This document shows positions 42,580 through 51,943 of a stretch of 64,000 bases of DNA, one piece after another. Made by a program: the position numbers and the translations under genes. The stretch is from the NCBI GenBank assembly GCA_030041045.1, contig JASHOQ010000047.1:124001-188000 (forward strand). Direction: 5' to 3'. The notes under the pieces were generated by a model. It saw nothing but the letters and a program-made list of their open reading frames with translations, did not search any database and was not told the DNA's origin. The stretch is from Acidobacteriaceae bacterium. Lineage in GTDB: Bacteria; Acidobacteriota; Terriglobia; Terriglobales; Acidobacteriaceae. Every line of letters starts with the position of its first letter. Position 1 is the stretch's first letter.

Positions 42580-44424
42580 ATGGCCGCGCGCATCGAAGAT
42601 TACGCCATGATCGGCGACATGGAAACTGCGGCGCTGGTTGACAGGAGCGGCTCGATCGACTGGCTGTGCTGGCCGGATTTTTCGTCTGAGGCCTGTTTTG
42701 CCTCGCTGCTGGGAACGGAAGAGAACGGCTATTGGAAAATCTCGCCTCGCGGCGATTCATGGACGTCCACGCGGCGCTACCGCGACCACACGTTGATCCT
42801 GGAAACCACGTTCAAAGACGCCGGCGGCGCGGTGCGGCTGATCGATTTCATGCCCCCGCGCGGGGTGCACTCAGACGTGGTGCGCATAGTGGAAGGCGTA
42901 AGCGGAACCATGAAATTGCGCATGGAGCTGGCGCTGCGCTTCGACTACGGGCGCACCGTACCCTGGGTTACGGCCACCGAGGATGGGGTGCGCGCGGTCG
43001 CCGGAGCAAACCTCGCCATCCTGCACACATCGGTTCCCGTGCACGGAGAGAATCTCAAAACGGTTGCGGAATTCGAAATGCGCCGGGGCAAGCGCGTGTG
43101 GTTCACGCTGACGCACGGAGCGTCGTATGAGGCCGACCCACACCCGATCAATTTCCAGCGCGCATTCCTCGACACAGAGCGCATCTGGAGGCGATGGACC
43201 GCGCGCTTCCGATTCAAGAGCCGCTACCGCAATGCCGTGGAGCGGTCGCTGATCACGCTCAAGGCGCTCACCTTCCGGCCTACGGGCGGCATTGTGGCCG
43301 CGGTCACCACGTCGCTGCCGGAGCAAATTGGCGGCGAGCGCAACTGGGATTACCGCTATTGCTGGCTGCGCGACACCACCTTCACGCTGCTGGCGCTTGC
43401 CAACGCCGGCTACTACGACGAAGCGGAAGCCTGGCAGGACTGGCTGCTGCGGGCGCTGGCCGGCAGCCCCGACCAGGTGCAGATCATGTACGGGCTGCGC
43501 GGGGAGCGGCAGCTCGAGGAATGGGAGGCCGACTGGCTCCCCGGATACGAAGGCTCACGCCCGGTGCGCATTGGGAATGCAGCGGCGCGGCAGATGCAAC
43601 TGGACATTTATGGAGAGATGCTGGACTCGTTCTTTCATGCGCAAGTGAGCATGCACCGGCATAACGAGAACGAGTTCCGCGTTCTGGTTCTGTTGCTCGA
43701 TCACCTCGAGCAGGTGTGGAAAGAACCGGATCAAGGCATCTGGGAGATGCGTGGAGCGCCCCGGCATTTCACTTACTCGAAGATGATGGCCTGGGCGGCA
43801 TTCGACCGCGCCGTCAAACTGGCCGAACGATTCAAGTACGAGGCGCCCATCGAAAGATGGAAGACCATCCGCGACGCGATCCATGAGGAGATCTGCGCCA
43901 AAGCTTATAGCAAGAGGAAGAGATGCTTCACGCAGGCCTACGGATCGGAGCAGCTCGATGCTTCCCTGCTGCTGATGCCGGTGGTGGGCTTCCTTCCCGG
44001 CACGGACGCCCGAGTTCAAGCGACCGTGCGGGCGATTGAACGCGAGCTGATGCCCGACGGCTTCGTCCTCCGCTATAACACGAGCAAAGTGCAAGACGGA
44101 TTGCCGGCGGGCGAAGGCGTGTTTCTGGCGTGCAGCTTCTGGATGGTCAGCAGCCTCAAGGCCGTGGGGCGCAACCGCGACGCGCGCAAGCTGTTTGAAA
44201 AGCTGCTCAGGCTGCGCAACGATCTGGGCCTGCTTTCGGAGGAGTTCGACGTGGAGCGCAAGCGGCTCGTAGGCAACTTCCCGCAGGCGTTTTCGCACAT
44301 TGCCCTGGTGAACGCGGCCTTCAACCTGGACGGCGGGAAGAAAGTCCGCGCACGCTCGCACCATGCCACACGCCGCAAAACGACGGTACCGCCGAAGCGG
44401 CCGCCGAGCGGAACGAGAACGTGA
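42580..44424 (+). CDS. GH15 glycoside hydrolase (glucoamylase/trehalase-like)
   Basis: 614 residues. The N-terminal beta-sandwich domain begins IEDYAMIGDMETAALVDRSG then IDWLCWPDFSSEACFASLLG, a phrase specific for the cytosolic GH15 group. The catalytic (alpha/alpha)6 barrel starts around residue 215: GGERNWDYRYCWLRD near 245 and, near residue 375-390, GIWEMRGAPRHFTYSKMMAW with the likely general acid Glu in W-E-x-R; L-x-E-E-F-D near 550 supplies the base. Substrates may be trehalose, maltooligosaccharides or dextrins. No signal peptide. C-terminal tail is basic. Preceded by a glucose-dehydrogenase-like SDR 7 bp upstream. Confidence 0.9.
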   Translation: MAARIEDYAMIGDMETAALVDRSGSIDWLCWPDFSSEACFASLLGTEENGYWKISPRGDSWTSTRRYRDHTLILETTFKDAGGAVRLIDFMPPRGVHSDVVRIVEGVSGTMKLRMELALRFDYGRTVPWVTATEDGVRAVAGANLAILHTSVPVHGENLKTVAEFEMRRGKRVWFTLTHGASYEADPHPINFQRAFLDTERIWRRWTARFRFKSRYRNAVERSLITLKALTFRPTGGIVAAVTTSLPEQIGGERNWDYRYCWLRDTTFTLLALANAGYYDEAEAWQDWLLRALAGSPDQVQIMYGLRGERQLEEWEADWLPGYEGSRPVRIGNAAARQMQLDIYGEMLDSFFHAQVSMHRHNENEFRVLVLLLDHLEQVWKEPDQGIWEMRGAPRHFTYSKMMAWAAFDRAVKLAERFKYEAPIERWKTIRDAIHEEICAKAYSKRKRCFTQAYGSEQLDASLLLMPVVGFLPGTDARVQATVRAIERELMPDGFVLRYNTSKVQDGLPAGEGVFLACSFWMVSSLKAVGRNRDARKLFEKLLRLRNDLGLLSEEFDVERKRLVGNFPQAFSHIALVNAAFNLDGGKKVRARSHHATRRKTTVPPKRPPSGTRT

Positions 44425-44583
44425 GGCGGCGAGGTGTTCGCAGGCCTTGCTGCGCGATGAGCGAAGCCGGACGCTGATAAAATCGAGACTGTGGATGGAT
44501 GCGGCGACCGCTGTTTTCCTCCCTTGCCCTGAATGGCCCACGCGGCCGCGCACGGCCTTACCCGAGATGAGGAATCCGCACTT

Positions 44584-46407
44584 GTGAGCCGGACGATACG
44601 CAATATCGCCATCATTGCCCATGTGGATCATGGCAAAACGACGCTGGTGGACGCGCTGCTGCGCCAGGCAGGAACGTTTCGCGCCAACGAGCAGGTGGCC
44701 GAGCGGGTGATGGACTCGAACGAACTGGAGCGCGAACGCGGCATCACCATTCTGGCCAAGAACACGGCCATCAACTACGGGGGCGGAAAAATCAATATCG
44801 TCGACACGCCCGGCCACGCCGATTTCGGCGGCGAGGTGGAGCGCGCTCTCAAAATGGTGGATGGCGTGATGCTGCTGGTGGATGCGGCCGAGGGCCCGCT
44901 GCCGCAGACGCGCTACGTGCTGGCCAAGGCGCTCGAAGCCAAGCTGCCGCCCATCGTGGTCATCAACAAGATCGACCGGCCCGACTCGCGGCCGCAGGAA
45001 GTGCTGAACGAGATTTACGATCTTTTCATCGATCTCGACGCCGACGAGCAGCAGCTCGAGTTTCCCGTGCTCTATGCCGTGGCCAAGGCGGGCACGGCGA
45101 GCACCGATCCGGCCAATCCTGGAACCGATTTGCAGCCGCTGTTCCAGGCCATTGTCGACACCATTCCGGAGGCGACCGGCGATCCCGAGGCCGCGCTGCA
45201 AATCCTGGTGACGAATCTCGACTACTCCGACTACTTCGGCCGCATCGCCATCTGCCGCGTCTTTCAGGGCACCCTGCATGCGGGCGACGATGTGAACATA
45301 TCGCGACGCGACGGGACGCTCTCAAAGACGCGCATCACCAAGCTGTTCACCTTCGCCGGGCTCAAGCGGACCGAGATCGAGCAGACAGAGATAGGCGATA
45401 TTGTTGCCGTGGCCGGCGTTGAAGGCATCACCATCGGTGAGACCATCACCAGCGTGGAAAATCCCGCGCCGCTGCCGCTCATCGTCATTGACGAGCCGAC
45501 CATCGCCATTCAGTTCAGCGTGAACAACTCGCCGTTCGCGGGACGCGAGGGCCAATACGTGACCAGCCGCAATTTGCGCGAGCGGCTGGAAAAGGAGTTG
45601 CTCACCAACGTTTCGATTCGCGTGGAGGAGACGGGCTCGCCGGACAGCTTCAAGGTGCTGGGCCGCGGCGAGCTGCAGCTTGCAATTTTGATTGAGATGA
45701 TGCGGCGCGAGGGCTACGAATTGATGGCCGGCCGGCCGGAGATTGTGACGCGCATGGTGGATGGCGTGCGCATGGAACCGGTGGAGCATCTGACCATCGA
45801 CGTGCCCGAACAGTTCACGGGCGTAGTGATCGAGAAGCTGGGCCCGCGCAAGGGCGAGATGACGAAGATGCACAATCACGGCTCAGGGCGCGTGCGCCTG
45901 GAGTTTCGCGTGCCCAGCCGCGGGCTCATCGGCCTGCGCTCGGAAATGCTCACCGAAACGCGCGGGACCATTGTGATGAACTCACTCTTCGACGGCTACA
46001 TTCCTTACCAGGGCGAGATTCCGCAACGGCCCACGGGCGCGCTGGTGGCCGACCGCCAGGGCCTGACCACCACCTACTCGCTCAACGGCCTGCAAGAGCG
46101 CGGCATTCTCTTCGTCGGCCCGGGCGTGGACGTGTACGAAGGCATGATCGTGGGCGAGCACTCGCGCGACAACGATCTCGACGTGAATGTAGTGCGCGAA
46201 AAGAAGATGACCAACATGCGCGCGTCCACTGCCGACGAGGCCATCCGACTGGTGCCGTACACCACGCTCAATCTCGAGCAGGCCATTGAGTTCATCGCCG
46301 ACGATGAGTTTGTTGAGGTGACACCGAAGAGCCTGCGCCTGCGCAAGAAGATTCTGCAGGCGAACCGAAGGCCGAAGCGGTGGGAGAAGGCAGAGGCGTT
46401 TTCCTGA
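44584..46407 (+). CDS. typA: Ribosome-associated GTPase TypA/BipA
   Basis: Translation factor GTPase that binds the ribosome under stress and aids 50S assembly. About 607 residues. G1 [15 protein letters not shown] near residue 12, G2 [12 protein letters not shown]3 [17 protein letters not shown]4 [10 protein letters not shown]; then beta-barrel and two C-terminal domains ([36 protein letters not shown]). Start: GTG 44584 gives the family N-terminus and follows GAGGAA; an in-frame ATG at 44533 has no visible ribosome binding site. Ends with a convergent purK. Confidence 0.95.
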   Translation: MSRTIRNIAIIAHVDHGKTTLVDALLRQAGTFRANEQVAERVMDSNELERERGITILAKNTAINYGGGKINIVDTPGHADFGGEVERALKMVDGVMLLVDAAEGPLPQTRYVLAKALEAKLPPIVVINKIDRPDSRPQEVLNEIYDLFIDLDADEQQLEFPVLYAVAKAGTASTDPANPGTDLQPLFQAIVDTIPEATGDPEAALQILVTNLDYSDYFGRIAICRVFQGTLHAGDDVNISRRDGTLSKTRITKLFTFAGLKRTEIEQTEIGDIVAVAGVEGITIGETITSVENPAPLPLIVIDEPTIAIQFSVNNSPFAGREGQYVTSRNLRERLEKELLTNVSIRVEETGSPDSFKVLGRGELQLAILIEMMRREGYELMAGRPEIVTRMVDGVRMEPVEHLTIDVPEQFTGVVIEKLGPRKGEMTKMHNHGSGRVRLEFRVPSRGLIGLRSEMLTETRGTIVMNSLFDGYIPYQGEIPQRPTGALVADRQGLTTTYSLNGLQERGILFVGPGVDVYEGMIVGEHSRDNDLDVNVVREKKMTNMRASTADEAIRLVPYTTLNLEQAIEFIADDEFVEVTPKSLRLRKKILQANRRPKRWEKAEAFS

Positions 46408-46458
46408 GACAGGGACCAAGGGAACAAGGGACCATGGGAGCGCGGTAATACTTGGATT

Positions 46459-46632
46459 TGTCATCCCAAGCGAAGGCCTGCGCGGCGAATGGCGCCAGTC
46501 GCAGTGGCAGAATCTGCAGTTGGGTTTTCGTCCATGGGGCTAACGCTGAACATGCGCCCCAAAGCCGCAGATCCTTCGACTCACCACCCCCATGCTGAAG
46601 TGCGCATGGGGCCCCGTTCGCTCAGGATGACA
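46459..46632. repeat. R3 hairpin repeat between typA and purK
   Basis: GTCATCCCAAGCGAAGG occurs at 46459 and, on the other strand sense, CCTTCGAC...CGCTCAGGATGAC at 46573-46632. Between the latter two halves lies a hairpin CCCCATGC/GCATGGGG. The same framework with different hairpins recurs at 51681-51732 and 51752-51792. The preceding stretch 46406-46437 has a run of AGGGA(A)CA units as in the phage-island spacers. Confidence 0.55.
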
Positions 46633-46653
46633 GGGCGCGGGGCAGGCGAGAAC

Positions 46654-47820
46654 CTAAAGTCGCTGCTTCGCTGCAAGCACGCGCGCGAGCGCTTCCTCCG
46701 CCGTGCGCCCCACAGAAGACAAATGCCCCATTTTGCGGCCGGCGCGCGGCGTGTGCTTCTCATACAGATGCAGGCGCACGCCGGGCACGGCGATCGCGGC
46801 GGGGAAGTTGGGCAAGCCGTTCTGCCAGAGATCGCCGAGAAGATTCACGATCGCGCAAGGCGCGATGAGATCCGTTGAGCCGAGCGGCAGGTTGCACACG
46901 GCGCGCACGGCCTGCTCGAACTGGCTGGTGGCGCAGCCGCGCTCGCTCTGGTGATAGCTGTTATGCGGGCGCGGTGCAAGCTCGTTGACGTAGAGCTCGC
47001 CCTGGCGCGTAACGAAGAATTCTATGCAGAGCAAGCCTTCGATGCCGAGCTTCGCGATCATGGCGGCGGCGATCTTCTCTGCGCGCTGCTCCAGCTCTTC
47101 AGGTACGCCGGCGGGCAGTACGCTCCAGGCGAGGATCTGATTCTCGTGATGATTGTGCGCGGCGGGATAGGTGCGGACCTCGCCCGAAGGGGTGCGCGCG
47201 GCCATCACGCTGATTTCGCAGTCGAGCTCGAGGGCTTGTTCGGCCACGCAGGGATTGCCGCCAAGGGCGCGCCACGCGCTGGCGACTTCCGCATTTCCAG
47301 GGGTCAACCGGACCTGGCCGCGGCCGTCGTAGCCGCCGCGGCCGATCTTCAAGAAAACATCATCGCCCAGCGCATGCAAGGCATCGCGCAACTCTTCCTC
47401 GCTGCGCACCACGCGGAACGGGCCGACGGGAAAGCCGTTTTCGAAGAGCCAGGTTTTTTGGAGGGTCTTGTCCTGGATGATGCGCACCGGCTCGACCCCT
47501 GGGCGCAGCGGCGCAAGCGCAGCCACGGCAGTGAGCGCGTCCAAGCCGATCTGTTCGATTTCGAGCGTGACCACATCGGCGCCTTGAGCCAGGCGGCGCG
47601 CGGCGTCTACGTTGTCCCACTTGCCCACGATGACTTCATCGGCGACGAAACTGGCGGGGCATTTTGCTTCCGGGTCCATCACGCGCACGCGGTAGCCCAT
47701 GATGCGTGCGGCCATGGCCATCATGCGGCCGAGCTGGCCGCCGCCGAGGATGGCGAGCAGACCACCGGGACAAATGATGGGAGGCGGATTTTTTGTCTCC
47801 TGAAGTGGGGCCTGGATCAA
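46654..47820 (-). CDS. purK: 5-(carboxyamino)imidazole ribonucleotide synthase
   Basis: ATP-grasp enzyme of purine synthesis that carboxylates AIR with bicarbonate; partner of PurE. 388 residues. N-terminal LAILGGGQLGRMMAMAAR, ATP-grasp elements QDKTLQKTWLFENGFPVGPF and DVFLKIGRGGYDGRGQ, EFFVTRQGELYVNELAPRPHN with metal ligands. Start TTG 47820 is supported by AGAGGAA 9 nt upstream. It lies downstream of purE on the same strand, but a 262-bp gap containing an R1 repeat separates the two. Confidence 0.93.
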   Translation of the reverse strand: MIQAPLQETKNPPPIICPGGLLAILGGGQLGRMMAMAARIMGYRVRVMDPEAKCPASFVADEVIVGKWDNVDAARRLAQGADVVTLEIEQIGLDALTAVAALAPLRPGVEPVRIIQDKTLQKTWLFENGFPVGPFRVVRSEEELRDALHALGDDVFLKIGRGGYDGRGQVRLTPGNAEVASAWRALGGNPCVAEQALELDCEISVMAARTPSGEVRTYPAAHNHHENQILAWSVLPAGVPEELEQRAEKIAAAMIAKLGIEGLLCIEFFVTRQGELYVNELAPRPHNSYHQSERGCATSQFEQAVRAVCNLPLGSTDLIAPCAIVNLLGDLWQNGLPNFPAAIAVPGVRLHLYEKHTPRAGRKMGHLSSVGRTAEEALARVLAAKQRL

Positions 47821-47874
47821 ATGCGCAATTCCTCTGTTCTAAGGATAGAGAAAGGAGCCGGGCTGCGCGGCGTG

Positions 47875-47992
47875 GTTCCGTCGTCCTACGGGGCTTCTCA
47901 GGTCGTTGGTGGCGGGTATCCCCGGATTGCGTTCGTCCGCACCAGCGGACTCACTCCATCCGGGGCTAACTTCCTTCGCCCCTAACGAGGCT
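47875..47992. repeat. R1 double-palindrome repeat, copy 1 (purE-purK gap)
   Basis: Divergent copy: TTCCGTCGTCCTACGGGGCT start, stem CCCCGGAT/ATCCGGGG holding GTCCGC/GCGGAC, then CTTCGCCCCTAACGAGGCTC. Against the other three copies several paired positions changed together, keeping the stems. It lies in the spacer between purE and purK. Confidence 0.65.
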
Positions 47993-48082
47993 CAAATCCA
48001 CGGCCGGATCAGGCGGCCTGAGCAATGTCTGTTTCCCCATTCCGAGCCGCAGGAGCCGATCGGCGCAACGCAGGGCGTTTCG

Positions 48083-48571
48083 CTATTCCAGCTTCTGGTC
48101 GAGTACTTCCTGCGTGCATGCGGTGCGCCAGGCGGTGAGGCGCTCGTAGAGAGCGGTGTCGGTGGCGGCGAGGATCTCGGCGGCCAGCAGCGCAGCGTTG
48201 GCCGCGCCGGCCTTGCCGATGGCGAGCGTGCCCACGGGAACACCTTTGGGCATCTGCACGATGGAGAGCAGGGAGTCGAGGCCGTTGAGCTGCGTGGCGG
48301 GAACGGGCACGCCGAGGACGGGCACGAGGGTTTTGGATGCGAGCATGCCGGGCAGATGGGCCGCGCCGCCGGCTCCGGCGATGATTGCACGCAGGCCGCG
48401 CTCGCGCGCAGTTGATGCATACTCGAAGAGCCGGTCCGGCGTGCGATGCGCGCTGACGATGCGCGCCTCGTGCGGGATGGCGAGCGTGCGTAGAATCTCG
48501 ACGGCGGCCGAGAGCACTTCGTAGTCGCTCTTCGAGCCCATCACCACGCCGACCAGCGGCTTTTCGGCCAT
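48083..48571 (-). CDS. purE: N5-carboxyaminoimidazole ribonucleotide mutase
   Basis: Converts N5-CAIR made by PurK to CAIR. 162 residues from ATG 48571. Diagnostic motifs: [11 protein letters not shown] near residue 10, [15 protein letters not shown] near 38 (His general acid/base) and [18 protein letters not shown] near 68; LPVLGVPV-type strand and [19 protein letters not shown] near 103. Normal length for PurE I. No good Shine-Dalgarno; the gene may be leaderless or weakly initiated. It precedes purK on the same strand. Confidence 0.94.
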   Translation of the reverse strand: MAEKPLVGVVMGSKSDYEVLSAAVEILRTLAIPHEARIVSAHRTPDRLFEYASTARERGLRAIIAGAGGAAHLPGMLASKTLVPVLGVPVPATQLNGLDSLLSIVQMPKGVPVGTLAIGKAGAANAALLAAEILAATDTALYERLTAWRTACTQEVLDQKLE

Positions 48572-48692
48572 GGAGTGATTATACGGGGCGGTGAACACGA
48601 AGCTCTGCGAGTTTAGAGTTGATGGGAGGTTTCTGTTCCGGAGTGATTGAGTTTTCGCCGCGAAGATCGGAAAGATGGAAGGCCGTGGCCTG

Positions 48693-48808
48693 ATTCCGTC
48701 GCCCCTCCGGGGCTGGAAATTCATTCTTGTGCATCGTACCCAGGATTCCGTCCGCCGCGGCGGACTCCATCCTGGGCTATTTTCGAGGCATCCCTACGGG
48801 ATGCTCTT
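48693..48808. repeat. R1 double-palindrome repeat, copy 2
   Basis: TTCCGTCGCCCCTCCGGGGCT, then the stem CCCAGGAT/ATCCTGGG around GTCCGCC/GGCGGAC, GGGCTATTTTC and a last hairpin half. It fills most of the 323-bp gap between purE and the first phage-island gene; no gene seen in that gap. Confidence 0.7.
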
Positions 48809-48894
48809 GTCGAGAGGTCGGAAAAAAGCTCTGGGCGAACAGCACTTGAAGATTTGCACACTCACTTGCCGGTGATCGCGGCGCACAGCGCGCA

Positions 48895-49122
48895 TCAGCG
48901 CCGGTGCCAGGCTTCGACGGCTGCTTCAATGACGGCGAAGACCACGCTGAGCGCGGCGAGAAAGCCTTTGGCGCGCTGCCAGTTTTGCTCATGGCGATCC
49001 ATGCGGCGCTCGAGCTCGCCCAGTCGGCCACCATTGCCGTCGCCCACAAGGCCGGCCATCTGCGCCTTGAGCACGCTCAAGTCGCTTAAGACCTGGGCTT
49101 CGAATTCGTCCATGATTCGCAT
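48895..49122 (-). CDS. 75-residue coiled-coil protein with C-terminal membrane helix
   Basis: Residues 1-50 are a charged helical segment with heptad-like spacing (LSVLKAQMAGLVGDGNGGRL, then ELERRMDRHEQNWQRA), followed by one membrane span (AKGFLAALSVVFAVIEAAVE) and a basic end. This layout resembles XhlA/holin-accessory proteins of phages, which is compatible with its place at the distal end of the phage island; the likeness is in layout only. ATG 49122 chosen, ATG 49113 equally possible. Confidence 0.55.
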   Translation of the reverse strand: MRIMDEFEAQVLSDLSVLKAQMAGLVGDGNGGRLGELERRMDRHEQNWQRAKGFLAALSVVFAVIEAAVEAWHRR

Positions 49123-49200
49123 TGTCAGGTGTCAGGTGTCAGGTTTCAGGTTTCAGGTTCCAGGGGTCAGGGGTCAGCGAGTTAGCGAGTCAGCAAGTTA
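49123..49200. repeat. TCAG-type short repeats, spacer 1
   Basis: Runs of (G)TCAGGTGTCAG / GTTTCAGG / GGGGTCAG followed by AGCGAGTTAGC / AAGTCAGC units in the spacer between the two most distal phage genes. Confidence 0.6.
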
Positions 49201-49315
49201 GCAAGTCAGCGAGCCGGCGAGCAAGCTGGCGCGTGGGATCTGTGCTTTCCCACCCCAAGCGCAAAGAGCGCGCTTAGGATGGGGCACCCAGCGCGTTGGC
49301 GATCTGGCAAATACT

Positions 49316-51631
49316 TCAGCCGCTGAGCGGGAGATTGATGAAAAGCGCCGTTGAAAACTCGGAGTAATGGGGCGGAGAGGAGCCGTCGTACATGCGGATG
49401 TAAAAGCGGTCGGCAGCGGAGACGCGAGAGAAGGTGAGCGAAGACGCGGAGCCGCGCAGGACGAGCGTGGGATCTTCGCCGGGCATAAAGACGTAGTCGC
49501 GCAGGCGAATCTCGAAGCCTCCGCCCGCGGGCGGGGTAACGCCGGTGTTGACGGTGACGGTGCTTCCGCTGAGGGTGGTGACGGTGAGCGCGTTCAGGTT
49601 GGCGAGCACGGTGGGCGCGATGGGCGCGGGAAGCCAGGCGCTGGCCGGAACGGTGGAGCTCGAGTGGATGGCGAGATCGTCAGCCCAGTCGTTGGCGAAG
49701 GCAATCTCGTAGGCGACAAGGTCGGGACAGCTGGGAGTGTAGCTGACTTTGACGGCGCGCACGACCATCTGCGCATCGAGGCTGGCGGAGGGCGCATTGA
49801 GGAGCAGCGCGTCGCCGGGCCAGACGTCGGCGGAGAAGGTGGCGCTGGTTCCTTTATAGTTGCCGGCCCAAAGCGCGCTCACGCTGGCGGCTGCCTGCGC
49901 CATGACCGAGGCGGCGTTGCGGCAATCAGCGGAGCTGCGCGCGGGCGGGCTGGTGACGGAGCCGATCCATGCGGCCACGGAGGGCGAGCCGGCTGCGGCC
50001 AGCGCAGCTTGGCTGGCCGTGTTTACCACTCGGCCCACGGCGCGGTCGATGGTGCGGTAGTTTACGGCGACAATCTCGCCGGAGACGGGCGCGTAGCCGG
50101 TGTAGAAGGCGAGTTTGCCGGTGCGCTCGAGGTGACACTCGGCCGATTCGGCGGTGGTGCCCACGCGGCGCGTGTAAGGCGAGCCACTGGGCGGTGTGCT
50201 GACCACCCAGCCGGAGCCGAGGCTGGTGAGGTTGAGGGCGCGCATCGAGCCCACGAGATTGAGACTGCTGGCGGCCACAAGCGTGCATGCGCCAGGAAGA
50301 CTCGAGAGGGCGCCATCGTAGAGTGTGACGGGCGTGGCGCCCACGCCGCTGACGAACTCCTGAATCTCCATCTGGATTTTGCCGGGACCGAGGACCCATG
50401 CGCCGCCCGCGCTGATAAGACCGCTATCGCCGAACGAGTAATAGATGGCCTGCGCGCGCTCGCACTCCGGGCAGTGGACGCGGATGCGAAGCGTGTATTG
50501 ATTGGCGGGATTGATGGCGAAGGTGGTTCCGGCCGCCGCACCCTCGATGAGCGGCTGCAGGGTGACGGCTCCGGTGCCTTCGGCAGCGGTGGCCTGAAAA
50601 CCTGCGGTGCAACCGGCGGCGGTTTCGAGGCCGGAGAAAAAGCCGGCGAGAATGCCGGCGCTGCCGGCGGCGAGCGTAACGCCGACAGCTTCAAGCAGCA
50701 GCGTGCCGCCCATCTCGATGGGATCGAGCCAGGCGAGCAGCGTTTGTCCGTCGATGCCGCTGCCGCCATTCATGGCCAGGCCGCCCGTGCCGAGCGTGAG
50801 ATAACCGGCGCTGCCGGAGACGCTCCACAGCGCAAGATTGATCTGCGGCTCGTTAAAGAGCTCGCTGATGAGGGTGGTCTTCGATGTGGACGGAAACCAG
50901 GGATCGTAGGCCAGGTCGAATTCAGTGGTCACGCCGTCGCCCAGGAAATACTCGGTGACGTAGACTACGGGCTCGTTCTCGCCGCAGACGGTGACATCGT
51001 TGGCGAGAGCGCGCTTCACGCTGGCGGTGAAGGCGAGGCTCGAAAGCGTGAGGCTGCCGTCGGTTTCATTGAGGGGATGCACGGTGGACTGGATGGAAGT
51101 GAGCGCGAGCGATCCGCCCAGAGCGCGATAGGCGGCGCGGGCCATGCCGGCGATCTGGCCGGCGCTTTTGCTCCAGTTTGTCCCGTGCGCGGGCGTGAAG
51201 TTGGCGACGGCTGTAGAGAGAGTGAGGCCGGCGGTCGAAAGAGCCGCGGAGCCGGTGTGTTCAACGAGGGTTGCGAGGAGGGCGCCGGCGGTTTCTCCCG
51301 TGGCGCCTGCGGTGGGCGGCAAGAGGAGCTGGTCGAGGATGAGTTCGTCGCTCACCGCCTGAATGGAGGTGCGATAGCGCGGTCCCTCGAGGCCGAAGCC
51401 GGCGTACTCAGGCAACGGACTGACGGCGATGTAGCCGGTGAAGTAAACGGTGCCGTTCTCACCGGTGACGGCGATGGGCTGGAAGCGCGCAGGCGCAGCG
51501 AGGGCGCCATTGGCAGCGAGCGTGAGCCAGAGCAGGCAAATGGACGGCTCATTGAGTTTGCGCTCGATGGTGAGCGGGTGAACGGCGTCGAGGGCGGAGG
51601 TGTAGTCCTGGCCCTGAATCGTGATCTTCAT
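49316..51631 (-). CDS. Large phage tail protein (tail tip/hub-like, LamG-like insert)
   Basis: 771 residues from ATG 51631 (GAGGG 5 nt upstream). N-terminal 140 residues describe a beta domain with the phrase MKITIQGQDYTSALDA, LTIERKLNEPSICLLWLTLA, as in baseplate/hub proteins. The middle (about 290-450) contains a LamG/concanavalin-like beta-sandwich (ALWSVSGSAGYLTLGTGGLA... MEIQEFVSGV). The C-terminal part is Ser/Thr-rich beta structure. No enzymatic motif. Probably the receptor-facing tail component of this island; homology to a named family cannot be asserted. Confidence 0.6.
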   Translation of the reverse strand: MKITIQGQDYTSALDAVHPLTIERKLNEPSICLLWLTLAANGALAAPARFQPIAVTGENGTVYFTGYIAVSPLPEYAGFGLEGPRYRTSIQAVSDELILDQLLLPPTAGATGETAGALLATLVEHTGSAALSTAGLTLSTAVANFTPAHGTNWSKSAGQIAGMARAAYRALGGSLALTSIQSTVHPLNETDGSLTLSSLAFTASVKRALANDVTVCGENEPVVYVTEYFLGDGVTTEFDLAYDPWFPSTSKTTLISELFNEPQINLALWSVSGSAGYLTLGTGGLAMNGGSGIDGQTLLAWLDPIEMGGTLLLEAVGVTLAAGSAGILAGFFSGLETAAGCTAGFQATAAEGTGAVTLQPLIEGAAAGTTFAINPANQYTLRIRVHCPECERAQAIYYSFGDSGLISAGGAWVLGPGKIQMEIQEFVSGVGATPVTLYDGALSSLPGACTLVAASSLNLVGSMRALNLTSLGSGWVVSTPPSGSPYTRRVGTTAESAECHLERTGKLAFYTGYAPVSGEIVAVNYRTIDRAVGRVVNTASQAALAAAGSPSVAAWIGSVTSPPARSSADCRNAASVMAQAAASVSALWAGNYKGTSATFSADVWPGDALLLNAPSASLDAQMVVRAVKVSYTPSCPDLVAYEIAFANDWADDLAIHSSSTVPASAWLPAPIAPTVLANLNALTVTTLSGSTVTVNTGVTPPAGGGFEIRLRDYVFMPGEDPTLVLRGSASSLTFSRVSAADRFYIRMYDGSSPPHYSEFSTALFINLPLSG

Positions 51632-51680
51632 CTTTGCCCTCGAATTGCCGGGTTGGCGGCGCAATCAGGACGAACTGCAG

Positions 51681-51792
51681 GTCCTTCGACTGCGGTCGTC
51701 CGCCCGAGCGGACGACCTTCGCTCAGGATGACGAGTGATTGGAGACGCGGGTTCTTCGACTCGCCCGCCGCGGCGGGCTGGCTCAGGATGAC
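51681..51792. repeat. Two tandem R3 hairpin repeats
   Basis: Copy a, 51681-51732: CCTTCGAC, hairpin GTCGTCCGC/GCGGACGAC, GCTCAGGATGAC. Copy b, 51752-51792: CTTCGACT, hairpin GCCCGCC/GGCGGGC, GCTCAGGATGAC. Frame kept, hairpins different. They occupy the spacer upstream of the tail protein start. Confidence 0.65.
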
Positions 51793-51845
51793 AAACCAGA
51801 GTTTTGCCGGAACTGGCCGCCTAGAAGGTTTGGAGAGCTGGAATC

Positions 51846-51920
51846 CATCCCTCAGGGGCTAAAGCCCCGGTGTTCGTGCGGCAGCTTTCGGCACGGCTGA
51901 AGCCGGAGACTTTCAAGACA
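51846..51920. repeat. R2 repeat, copy 2 (partial)
   Basis: CATCCCTCAGGGGCT, AAAGCCCCGGTGTTCGTGCGG and GGCACGGCTGAAGCCGG correspond to the inner part of the R2 unit; the outer inverted arms are not recognisable here. Together with the R3 pair it fills the 312-bp spacer. Confidence 0.6.
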
Positions 51921-51943
51921 GAGCTGGGAAACAAATCGCAGGC

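Noticed and set aside
48895..49122. Small coiled-coil/TM protein as a true holin
   Set aside because: Only the layout matches XhlA-like proteins; no endolysin gene is adjacent, so no lysis role is claimed.
49367..51862. 831-codon open frame opposite the large tail protein
   Set aside because: Gly/Ala/Glu-rich antisense shadow with no domain pattern, and it runs through a repeat-filled spacer.
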